Source: VBAS01 sp035318985 (lineage in GTDB: Bacteria; Bacteroidota; Bacteroidia; Chitinophagales; Chitinophagaceae). From it: a DNA stretch of 64,000 bases. The stretch covers positions 11,046 through 75,045 of the forward strand of contig DATHDP010000131.1 of assembly GCA_035318985.1 (NCBI GenBank), read 5' to 3'. Below the pieces are notes generated by a model, which ran no database searches, had not been told where the DNA came from, and was given only the letters and a program-made list of their open reading frames with translations. Positions 54,599 through 62,252 of the stretch are shown one piece after another (within the stretch, counting starts at the first letter, position 1; each line of letters begins with the position of its first letter). The position numbers and the translations under genes are program-made.

Positions 54599-56143
54599 AT
54601 GAAAGCTTTTTCAAATAATAAGATAAAAACTAAATTGAAGGGTAAATTAATTTCCAAAAAATCTACTCCCTTCTTCGCATCCATTGCTCAAAATTCTGAT
54701 CCAGTTAAAAAAACGATCGATCCTACCATCACAACTGCTGGTCATTCCTTACCTGCTGAAACAATGAAGTTTTTTGAGCCACGGTTTAATTATTCTTTTA
54801 ACAATGTTAAAATTCATACTGGAAACACAGCGGCGAAATCAGCAGAGAACTTAAATGCCGAGGCATATTCATATAATGATCATATTGTATTTAATGAAAG
54901 AAACTATAAACCCGGCACTAAAGAAGGAAATAAATTAATAGCTCATGAATTATCACATGTTGCACAAGCAAGATCAAAGCCATCGGTTGTTCACAGGAAA
55001 ATGAAATTGCCTTCACATGATAAACCGGCGTTCAATAGTGCAGATCAGCAAACATTGCAAAGCGACATTATTTTAAAATATTTTAACCAATTATGTGCTG
55101 ATGCAAAAGTTTCTATTGTTGGCGGTGAAGTAATTTTACCAGCTGACTTTTGTACAAAAGCTGAACCTGATGCCGGCGAACCAAATCCATTATCAAAAGC
55201 AGAGCTTTCAAAAACCCCAACCAGCTGCACTTGTCTTTGTGATCTTGACGCATCGTCAAAAGAAGTAACAATAGAGGTAGATGATAATAATGCAGGTCTC
55301 ACAGATTTTACAAATGATCCGGGTGAAGAAGCGTTGGATGCTCCGCGAGGTGCAATAGTTACTGTACCCTCACCAATTGGAAAGAAAACTAGACAGATGA
55401 TGAAATCAGGTAAGAAAGAAACATTTCAACCCTTCATTGTTTTTGGTCATGAATTATGTGGTCATGCCTGGATGGCAATTAAAGGTGAATTATTAAAAGA
55501 TGAAAATGCAGAAAGAGGAAGAGGTGGTCACCAGGAAACCGTTGAAAGAGAAAACATGATGCGACGGGAACATGGATTAACTGAACGAAATACTTTCAGA
55601 GAACCATTTTGCGGTGAGGTTGATGACAGCGATTATCAAAAAGAATGTAAAATATGGAGAGATGAATATAATAAGTTGAATGGTACAAGTTTTACGTTGC
55701 AGGATACTATACCGGAAAATACAACAGAGGAGAAGCCTGCTGATTTTACTTTTGATGTATTTTTTAATAAGGACATGCCGCAATCATGGTTTGATCCTGC
55801 TTCGAGCTATAGTGTAAGTGTTACAGGCAATGGTAAAAAGCAATTTGACGAAGCTGTTAAGATCATGATCGATTTTCATCCCAATAAAAATTTTCAATTG
55901 GAAGGCCATGCTTCAATAGAAAAACCTGCAAACGACCCCGGCTATAACGACCGTCTTTCAAAGCGACGAGTTGAATTGCTCTTAAAAGAACTTGCCAAAA
56001 ATGGAGTAGATACTGCACGCCTTGGGGATAAAGCTGATAGTGGTTGTGATAGCTTCCAGGATGGCATGAAGAACTGTAGCGATAGTGAAAGCAGCCAGGC
56101 TGTTGACGCTCAAGACAGGCGGGTGGTTATAAGGGTTTTCTGA
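54599..56143 (+). CDS. Second DUF4157 protein with zincin-like motif and OmpA-like C-terminus
   Basis: A 514-aa protein 10 bases after the first cargo gene. The DUF4157 domain covers about 45-125, with LPAETMKFFEPRFNYSF, IVFNERNYKPGTKEGNKLIA and HELSH (116-120). A central region contains FGHELCGHAWMAIKG (His284-Glu285, His289), followed by VERENMMRREHGL; this resembles metallopeptidase helices but has one extra residue relative to HExxH. Residues about 385-514 resemble an OmpA-like domain (FQLEGHASIEKPANDPGYND, LSKRRVELLLKELAKNGVD). The OmpA part could bind peptidoglycan. It is either a second effector or an anchoring/loading factor; sequence alone does not decide. Confidence 0.82.
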   Translation: MKAFSNNKIKTKLKGKLISKKSTPFFASIAQNSDPVKKTIDPTITTAGHSLPAETMKFFEPRFNYSFNNVKIHTGNTAAKSAENLNAEAYSYNDHIVFNERNYKPGTKEGNKLIAHELSHVAQARSKPSVVHRKMKLPSHDKPAFNSADQQTLQSDIILKYFNQLCADAKVSIVGGEVILPADFCTKAEPDAGEPNPLSKAELSKTPTSCTCLCDLDASSKEVTIEVDDNNAGLTDFTNDPGEEALDAPRGAIVTVPSPIGKKTRQMMKSGKKETFQPFIVFGHELCGHAWMAIKGELLKDENAERGRGGHQETVERENMMRREHGLTERNTFREPFCGEVDDSDYQKECKIWRDEYNKLNGTSFTLQDTIPENTTEEKPADFTFDVFFNKDMPQSWFDPASSYSVSVTGNGKKQFDEAVKIMIDFHPNKNFQLEGHASIEKPANDPGYNDRLSKRRVELLLKELAKNGVDTARLGDKADSGCDSFQDGMKNCSDSESSQAVDAQDRRVVIRVF

Positions 56144-56149
56144 TCTCAA

Positions 56150-56196
56150 TACCACTTTTCGGTAATTGCCCGGCTTTATAAAATCGTTTAACTTTC
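56150..56196 (+). promoter_or_regulatory. Candidate promoter of the eCIS ATPase gene with operator half-palindrome
   Basis: TACCACTTTTCGGTA (56150-56164) carries a perfect left arm and a shortened right arm of the palindrome seen before the eCIS operon. TTG (56166-56168), 20 bases, and TAACTTTC (56189-56196, one mismatch to TAnnTTTG) follow. The ATPase ATG is 18 bases downstream. The ATPase gene can therefore be transcribed separately from the operon. Confidence 0.6.
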
Positions 56197-56214
56197 CATA
56201 CCTATAAAAAGACG

Positions 56215-57525
56215 ATGATCAAACCTGAACATCTTGTTTCGTTAAACGATTTCATCAAACAGAGAATTGCAATTGGCTTTAATGAGATCGTTCCGATTTC
56301 TTCAAATACAGTAATTGAAGAAACAGTTGATGAAATATTTAGCATTGATCCGGTAACCAATGACCTCTCAACAGAAGAAAAAATTATTTTATTCATCGCA
56401 TTGGTACCTCATTTCTGTCCTGAATTTTATAATAGTATCATTCATGAATTTCTGCCACAGGGTGGAGATTTTCCTGAATTTGGTGGTGTAAGGGGAACAA
56501 ATCATCGTGGCATTTTACCGACTGGTGAAACGGTTCAATTTTTATTAGCGGGAAGAGATATAGCAAAACGATTTGTCGTTCAGGAATTATTTGACGAACA
56601 ACATTTATTTTTTCAACATGATATTTTATGGCTTGAGCAGGTAAAGGAAGGCGAGCCATTTATGAGCGGTCGTATTATTGTTTCTGCAGAGTGGGAAGAA
56701 AAGATCTTGAAAGGAAAAGAGTTAAAGCCAAGATTCAGCTATGATTTTCCTGCTAAACTGACAACAACAAGAATGAAATGGGAGGATGTTGTACTTCATC
56801 CATACACACACGATCAAATTGATGATATAAAAAGATGGATCAAATTTCATGATGTCCTTTATTCAGATGATAATCTTTCTCGTAAAATAAATAGGGGATA
56901 CAGGGTTTTGTTTTATGGTCCGCCAGGCACTGGTAAAACACTTACGGCAACATTACTAGGAAAAGAATTTAGCAAGGATGTTTATCGTGTCGATCTTTCA
57001 CAGATCGTATCAAAATATATTGGTGAAACAGAAAAAAATCTAAGCCGGATATTCGATCGGGCAGAACATAAAGAATGGTTACTTTTCTTTGATGAAGCGG
57101 ATGCGCTTTTTGGTAAAAGGACAAATGTGCAGAGTTCACACGATAAGTTTGCTAACCAGGAAGTTTCATACTTACTTCAACGCATTGAAGATTTTTCCGG
57201 CTTATTAATTCTTGCTTCTAATTATAAAAGTAATATTGACGAAGCTTTTTTACGCCGCTTTCATTCAGTGGTTCATTTCCCCATGCCGAATGCGCAGGAG
57301 AGATACAAACTTTGGAATAAAGCATTACCTGTTAGCGTAAGATCAAACGGCGGATTGGAATTAGAAAAACTTGCTGAACAATTTGAATTGAGCGGTGCCG
57401 CTATAGTAAACATTATGCAGTTTGCAACTCTGAAAGCTTTAAGCAAAGAAAATAAGGAACTTGCTCATGATGATCTTGTAGAGGGGATTAGGAAAGAAAT
57501 GAGAAAAGAGGAAAAATCTTTCTAA
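56215..57525 (+). CDS. eCIS AAA+ ATPase (Pvc15-like)
   Basis: A 436-aa ATPase. The N-terminal 210 residues are a cluster-specific domain. The AAA+ module has Walker A YGPPGTGKTLTATLLGKE, Walker B WLLFFDEADALFG, sensor 1 LLILASNYKSNID and the arginine finger in AFLRRFHSVVHFP. Relatives Pvc15/Afp15 are required for particle assembly or cargo loading. The family is found with DUF4255 and DUF4157 genes in almost every eCIS. It is 71 bases downstream of the second DUF4157 gene, with its own operator-like site in the gap. Confidence 0.95.
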   Translation: MIKPEHLVSLNDFIKQRIAIGFNEIVPISSNTVIEETVDEIFSIDPVTNDLSTEEKIILFIALVPHFCPEFYNSIIHEFLPQGGDFPEFGGVRGTNHRGILPTGETVQFLLAGRDIAKRFVVQELFDEQHLFFQHDILWLEQVKEGEPFMSGRIIVSAEWEEKILKGKELKPRFSYDFPAKLTTTRMKWEDVVLHPYTHDQIDDIKRWIKFHDVLYSDDNLSRKINRGYRVLFYGPPGTGKTLTATLLGKEFSKDVYRVDLSQIVSKYIGETEKNLSRIFDRAEHKEWLLFFDEADALFGKRTNVQSSHDKFANQEVSYLLQRIEDFSGLLILASNYKSNIDEAFLRRFHSVVHFPMPNAQERYKLWNKALPVSVRSNGGLELEKLAEQFELSGAAIVNIMQFATLKALSKENKELAHDDLVEGIRKEMRKEEKSF

Positions 57526-57609
57526 CTCTTATCAATTAGCTAATATTATTACTCCTTCTGTTATTAAGCTGGATTTCTTTGTATTTTCGGCGCTCATAAA
57601 AATTTTTCC

Positions 57610-59460
57610 ATGAAAAGAATTTCTCTTTTATCATTATTGTTTTTCGTTTCAGGTTCTGTTCTCTTTTCTCAAGCAGATCGTTGGCAGCAACGGGTTAAGT
57701 ACACGATGAATATTGACATGAATGTGAAAACAAATCAGTTCACGGGCAAACAGTCTTTGGAATATTCTAACAATTCTCCTGACACACTTACCCGTGTTTT
57801 TTATCATTTATATTTTAATGCTTTTCAGCCAAACAGTATGATGGATACAAGAAGCCGTATACTGGGTCAAACATTTTTTGGAAACAGGCAGGATTGGGAT
57901 CCGAGAGTCAAAGACAGGATCTTAAATTTAAAACCGGATGAGATCGGTTATCATAAAATTCTTTCTTTGAAAATGAATGGACGTCCGCAGCAATTTGTGA
58001 TGCAGGAAACTATTCTTGAAGTTAAACTTGATAAACCAATCCTTCCCAGATCAAAAGTTGTTTTTGAAATGGAGTTTTCATCACAAGTTCCATTGCAGGT
58101 AAGAAGAAGCGGAAGAGATAATCCAGGCACCAAGGTTCGTTACTCAATGAGCCAGTGGTATCCGAAAATATGTGAGTATGATTATGAAGGCTGGCATCCG
58201 ACGCCTTATGTTGCAAGAGAATTTTATGGAGTGTGGGGGGATTTTGATGTAACAATTAATATTGATAAATCATACCTGCTTGGAGGAACAGGTTATTTAC
58301 AAAATGCAGATCAGATCGGGTTTGGATATGAGAAAGAAGGAGTAAAAGTGCCAGCTCCTAAAACCGATAAACTTTCATGGCGTTTCATTGCGCCGAATGT
58401 TCATGATTTTATGTGGGCTGCAGATCCGGAATTTATTCATAAAACAAGAAAAGTAAGAGACAGTCTTGTTTTTCATTTATTATACAAAGCAACTGGAAGA
58501 GGTGGAGCAAAAGAGTGGGAAGATATTCTTGATAATGCGGAGAAAGCTTTGCCTTTTATTGAAAAAAACTTTGGTGGTTATCCATATAAACAATTTTCAT
58601 TTATTGATGGAGGTGATGGAGGAATGGAATATCCGATGGCCACCTTGCTTGCTGGTCCCGGAGCATGGCTTCATGAATGGTTACATAATTGGTATTATGG
58701 CATGCTTGGCACAAATGAATCTGAATATGCCTGGATGGATGAAGGGTTTACTGAATTTGCAACTGATAGAACGGAAGCTTTTCTTAAGAACGATACAAAC
58801 TTTGCACATCAGGGTAATTATAGCGGTTATTATTCATTAGTAAAAAGTGAAAGAGAAGAACCATTGACGACACATGCCGATCATTTCAATACGAATCTTG
58901 CGTACGGCAATGCTGTTTATTCCAAAGGGTGTGTTTTTCTTTCCCAATTAGGATATATCGTCGGTGAGGAAAATTTGAAAAAGATCATGCTTGAATATTA
59001 CCGGTTATGGAGATTTAAACATCCTAACGCAAATGATTTTGTGAGAGTAGCAGAAAAAGTAAGTGATATGAAACTGGATTGGTATCGTGAATATTGGATC
59101 AGCTCTACAAAAACTATTGATTACACTATAGATAGCTTATGGGAAGAAGCGGGAAAAACCAAAGTGAGGATCCGCAGGGTTGGAGATATTCCAATGCCAA
59201 TAGATTTTCAACTTACGTTTAAAGATGGTAGCAAAGAACTTCATTACATTCCAATGTATCTTATGTTTGGAGAAAAGCCTGTCGAAAATGCTTCTGTTCC
59301 CCGAAAAGTATACGAGCCATGGAAATGGACCCATACTACTTATATTATTGAATCATCGCATAAGCTTGCTGATATTTCTATTGGGGAGATCGATCCTTCT
59401 AAAAGATTGGCCGATATTCAAAGAAAGGATAACAAAATAGATCTAAGCGGGATAAAATAA
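57610..59460 (+). CDS. M1 family metallopeptidase
   Basis: A 616-aa exported peptidase with signal peptide (LFFVSGSVLFSQ). The M1 aminopeptidase core shows the exopeptidase motif as GGMEYPM and the zinc site HEWLH (355-359) with the third ligand Glu378 in WMDEGFTEF. The N-terminal beta domain (residues about 25-240) and a C-terminal beta sandwich flank it. Bacteroidota encode many such 600-residue periplasmic or outer-membrane M1 enzymes. No link to the injection system is shown apart from proximity, and it ends in its own terminator. Confidence 0.93.
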   Translation: MKRISLLSLLFFVSGSVLFSQADRWQQRVKYTMNIDMNVKTNQFTGKQSLEYSNNSPDTLTRVFYHLYFNAFQPNSMMDTRSRILGQTFFGNRQDWDPRVKDRILNLKPDEIGYHKILSLKMNGRPQQFVMQETILEVKLDKPILPRSKVVFEMEFSSQVPLQVRRSGRDNPGTKVRYSMSQWYPKICEYDYEGWHPTPYVAREFYGVWGDFDVTINIDKSYLLGGTGYLQNADQIGFGYEKEGVKVPAPKTDKLSWRFIAPNVHDFMWAADPEFIHKTRKVRDSLVFHLLYKATGRGGAKEWEDILDNAEKALPFIEKNFGGYPYKQFSFIDGGDGGMEYPMATLLAGPGAWLHEWLHNWYYGMLGTNESEYAWMDEGFTEFATDRTEAFLKNDTNFAHQGNYSGYYSLVKSEREEPLTTHADHFNTNLAYGNAVYSKGCVFLSQLGYIVGEENLKKIMLEYYRLWRFKHPNANDFVRVAEKVSDMKLDWYREYWISSTKTIDYTIDSLWEEAGKTKVRIRRVGDIPMPIDFQLTFKDGSKELHYIPMYLMFGEKPVENASVPRKVYEPWKWTHTTYIIESSHKLADISIGEIDPSKRLADIQRKDNKIDLSGIK

Positions 59461-59465
59461 AATGG

Positions 59466-59493
59466 AAAAACCCGGTAATACTCCGGGTTTTTT
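59466..59493 (+). terminator. Terminator after the M1 peptidase gene
   Basis: AAACCCGG (59468-59475) and CCGGGTTT (59483-59490) form an 8-bp stem followed by TTTTATT. It begins 5 bases after the stop codon. Confidence 0.8.
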
Positions 59494-59583
59494 ATTGCCA
59501 TTGGAAAAGGCTTAAGCTTAACGGTTGTGTAATAGGGACCTTTAATTCAGAAATGAAGATAAAGATGGGTTTGATGCCAACCT

Positions 59584-59601
59584 ATACCACTTTCGTGGTA
59601 T
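59584..59601. promoter_or_regulatory. Perfect operator-like palindrome downstream of the orphan regulator
   Basis: ATACCAC-TTTC-GTGGTAT, 7-bp arms around 4 bases, is the same motif as in the eCIS promoter. It lies between the convergent M1 peptidase and regulator genes. No properly spaced TAnnTTTG box was found on either strand, so its role (decoy site, antisense or small-RNA promoter) is open. Confidence 0.55.
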
Positions 59602-59613
59602 TAAAAGAGAAGT

Positions 59614-60255
59614 TTATCGACCAAAAAATTTATTTACGGCTTCTACACGATTGGTAACGTGGAGCTTTTCATAAATATGATAAACATGTTTTCTTACAGT
59701 TTCTGGACTGATAAATAGAACGTTAGCTATCTCTTTATACATTAACCCGCGGGAAAGTTCTTCTAAAATTTGTTTTTCCCGATGAGAAAGCTGTTCTATT
59801 CCTGGTGAGTGATGAGCTGCAATAGGTTTATCACGAAAAGCAAAAACAACTTTTCTTGCGATCTGGCTACTCATTGGCGCACCACCTTCGTGCAACTCCT
59901 TTATTGCTTCCAGTAACTTTTGCGGTTCAGTTTTTTTAAGAATGTAACCACTGGCCCCGGCGCTTAATGCCTCAAAGATCTTTTCATCATCTTCATATAC
60001 AGTACACATCATAAAATTTGTAGCAGTCATTTTTGGCTTTAATTCTCTCACCAGGTCAATTCCGCTTTCGCTTTCACCCAAGTTTATATCCATGAGTACG
60101 ACATCAGGCTTTAATAAGGGAATTCTTGTAAGTGCTTCGGTGGTATTGCTCATTGTGCCAATACATTTATAGCCATCGGCTGAGGAAACGATCTCTTCAA
60201 GTGCATGTCTCAATTCATTCACATCATCAACAATGCAAACGGTGATTTCTTTCAT
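59614..60255 (-). CDS. Orphan NarL/FixJ-family response regulator
   Basis: A 213-aa regulator with no histidine kinase next to it. The receiver domain has CIVDDVNELR, phospho-acceptor Asp in VVLMDINLGE and the Lys in YILKKTEPQK. The LuxR-type helix-turn-helix (about 147-205) reads LSHREKQILEELSRGLMYKE and SPETVRKHVYHIYEKL. It closely resembles the regulator at 16188-16841 (shared GGAPMSSQIARKVV). A degenerate copy of the eCIS operator precedes its promoter (60260-60305), and a perfect copy lies 13 bases past its stop codon. This suggests autoregulation and control of the injection-system genes 2 kb away. Its cognate kinase is unknown. Confidence 0.94.
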   Translation of the reverse strand: MKEITVCIVDDVNELRHALEEIVSSADGYKCIGTMSNTTEALTRIPLLKPDVVLMDINLGESESGIDLVRELKPKMTATNFMMCTVYEDDEKIFEALSAGASGYILKKTEPQKLLEAIKELHEGGAPMSSQIARKVVFAFRDKPIAAHHSPGIEQLSHREKQILEELSRGLMYKEIANVLFISPETVRKHVYHIYEKLHVTNRVEAVNKFFGR

Positions 60256-60259
60256 TTTT

Positions 60260-60305
60260 CAAAGGTAGTTTCCGGGGTTATAACAGCAATACCACTTTCA
60301 GGTAT
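60260..60305 (-). promoter_or_regulatory. Promoter of the orphan regulator with operator-like site
   Basis: On the minus strand: a degenerate left arm, GAAA, the perfect right arm GTGGTA (60295-60290), TTG (60289-60287), 19 bases, then TACCTTTG (60267-60260), an exact -7 box. The ATG lies 4 bases past the -7 box, implying a very short or absent 5' leader. The arrangement mirrors the eCIS promoter. Confidence 0.7.
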
Positions 60306-60315
60306 ATTTTTTAGC

Positions 60316-60975
60316 CTAGCGGGCTACAAAAAGTAAATATTTCATCTTAAAATATTCCTCATTAAAAAGATCAGTTATTTCCATTACCCGTGGCCGGGTG
60401 CCACTATCATGTATTTCATTCGCTAAGTCTCCACCTTTCAGACATATCAGGCCGGGAGGTGAAAGTTGAGAAGAATTTGTAGACCCCGAACTTTGAACGA
60501 AAGGCGCATGACTTTTCTTTAGCAAAGGCTTGCTCCATCTCCAAAGTTCTTTTAAAGGTGCAACAGCACGGGAAACCACGAAATCAAATTTCCTGTTTTT
60601 TATTTCTTCTACTCTTATATGTTGAGTAGTTATATTTTTTAATCCTAGCCCTTCCGCAACTGCATCCACCACTTTTAATTTTTTTGCAATACTATCTGCA
60701 AGAAGAAATGTTACATCGGGAAAAAATATTGCTAAAGGAATGCCTGGAAAACCGCCCCCCGTTCCTATATCAAGTATTTCCATGCCAGGCTCAAATTGAA
60801 AAGCGGCGGCAATAGACAGTGAGTGCAGCACATGTTTTTCATACAAACCATCAATATCTTTTCTTGAGATCACGTTGATCTTAGCGTTCCATTCTTTATA
60901 CAATCCATCTAACGCAGCAAATTGTTGTAGCTGTACAGGAGTAAAATCAGAAAAGTATTTTAGGATGATCTGCAT
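60316..60975 (-). CDS. rsmG: 16S rRNA (guanine(527)-N(7))-methyltransferase
   Basis: A 219-aa SAM-dependent methyltransferase modifying G527 of 16S rRNA. It has ISRKDIDGLYEKHVLHSLSI, the SAM motif ILDIGTGGGFPGIPLAI and VVSRAVAPLKELWRW. Start ATG 60975 (MQIILKYFSDF) fits the family; the longer frame upstream overlaps the glycosyltransferase gene and is Cys-rich nonsense. A Ser/Pro-rich insertion of about 10-15 residues (FVQSSGSTNSSQLSPPG, near residue 170) interrupts the usual short loop before ICLKGGDL, a possible small repeat insertion. Downstream is the orphan regulator's promoter region. Confidence 0.95.
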   Translation of the reverse strand: MQIILKYFSDFTPVQLQQFAALDGLYKEWNAKINVISRKDIDGLYEKHVLHSLSIAAAFQFEPGMEILDIGTGGGFPGIPLAIFFPDVTFLLADSIAKKLKVVDAVAEGLGLKNITTQHIRVEEIKNRKFDFVVSRAVAPLKELWRWSKPLLKKSHAPFVQSSGSTNSSQLSPPGLICLKGGDLANEIHDSGTRPRVMEITDLFNEEYFKMKYLLFVAR

Positions 60976-60997
60976 AATGCCGGTTGCAAAAATGAAA

Positions 60998-62137
60998 TTA
61001 GTTCCAGCTCCGCTGTGGTTTTTGCCACAGCGACCTTGCAAATATGATATAATAAAAGAACATCCAGATATCCAGAAGCAGGAACATTGGCCAAAGATCC
61101 TTTTCATTCAGTTTTTTCATTGCAAAAAAATAGATCAATCCCTGTACTATAAATCTTGTTCCAAAAACAAGTAATGCAATTCGCCAATCATAAAATAAAA
61201 CAGACATGATAAACAATGGATAAAAGAAGAATTGCGAAATAGTATATAAGCCAAGGAGAAATTTATGAACCGGTTTGTAATACTTGGCCGTTGTATAATG
61301 CCGGTATTTTTGTTTTACCCAGCTACTCCATGTTTTTCTTGGAATTGACAATGTTGCGGCATCTTTATCTATAACTACGGCAACATTTTTTCTATTGGCA
61401 GATTTATTGACAAAAAGATCATCATCACCGCCGGGAATATGGTTAATGGAGGAAAACCCTTTTTGTTTGAAAAATAATCCTTTTTTATACGAAAGATTAC
61501 GACCTACTCCCATGTATGGAATACCCGCTAGTGCAAATGATAAATACTGAATAGCTGAATGAAAAGTTTCAAACCGGATAAGCTTGTTAAGAAGTCCGGG
61601 CCTTTTATGATATGCACCATAACCTAACACGATCTCTACACCATCCTGGTAAGCTTCCTGCATTTTTTGTATCCAATGTTCACTAGCTGGCACACAATCG
61701 GCGTCTGTTAAAAGCATAACTTCATAATTTGCTTCTTTAATTCCTATGCTCAACGGATACTTTTTTCCATTGATCAATTTTGCTTCCTGTGTCAATTCCA
61801 CCACATGTAATTTATCCTTAAACGTTTTTTTTAGTTCTTGCAAAATGTATTTGGAATCATCAACAGAATTATCATTGACAGCGATTATTTCATAAGTGGA
61901 GGAATATTCCTGTACTAACAAGCCAGGAAGATGCCGGGCAAGGTTTTCATCCTCATCTCTTGCACAAACAATTACTGATACAGGGTGTTGCTGGGTTCTT
62001 GGTTTCTTTTTTAATTTGTAAAATGCCACACGGCTGAAAAACCAGAGATAATAAAATAATTGGATAAAAGTAACTGCAGCAAATGCATAAAAAACTATTT
62101 GCCACCAATTGATGTGTTGTAAAAATGTAAGATCCAT
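60998..62137 (-). CDS. Family 2 glycosyltransferase, membrane-bound
   Basis: A 379-aa glycosyltransferase. An N-terminal membrane helix (IVFYAFAAVTFIQLFYYLWF) precedes a GT-A domain with VSVIVCARDEDENLARHLPG, the VNDNSVDDSKY loop and the DXD-type LLTDADCVPAS. Two to three C-terminal helices (FLLGLYTISQFFFYPLFIMS and beyond) anchor it to the inner membrane. The architecture suits transfer of a sugar from a nucleotide donor to a lipid or polysaccharide at the cytoplasmic face. The acceptor is unknown. It lies 22 bases upstream of rsmG. Confidence 0.92.
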   Translation of the reverse strand: MDLTFLQHINWWQIVFYAFAAVTFIQLFYYLWFFSRVAFYKLKKKPRTQQHPVSVIVCARDEDENLARHLPGLLVQEYSSTYEIIAVNDNSVDDSKYILQELKKTFKDKLHVVELTQEAKLINGKKYPLSIGIKEANYEVMLLTDADCVPASEHWIQKMQEAYQDGVEIVLGYGAYHKRPGLLNKLIRFETFHSAIQYLSFALAGIPYMGVGRNLSYKKGLFFKQKGFSSINHIPGGDDDLFVNKSANRKNVAVVIDKDAATLSIPRKTWSSWVKQKYRHYTTAKYYKPVHKFLLGLYTISQFFFYPLFIMSVLFYDWRIALLVFGTRFIVQGLIYFFAMKKLNEKDLWPMFLLLDIWMFFYYIIFARSLWQKPQRSWN

Positions 62138-62252
62138 AGTTGCTTGTGGCTGCGAAAATAGGGCAGAGCAATGTTACAGTTTTTAAATTGATTTCACAGT
62201 GTGTTGAAAAGAAAAGGTTCTGATTGTCATAAATTTTATATTGCATCCGCTT

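Noticed and set aside
29707..57525. Prophage or type VI secretion system interpretation of the contractile cluster
   Set aside because: There are no capsid, portal, terminase or integrase genes and no TssJ/L/M or ClpV homologues. DUF4255, DUF4157, the CIS tape measure and the Pvc15-type ATPase point to an eCIS.
60976..61107. Longer N-terminus for RsmG
   Set aside because: The extra 44 residues overlap the glycosyltransferase gene, are Cys-rich and unlike the family. ATG 60975 matches the normal start.
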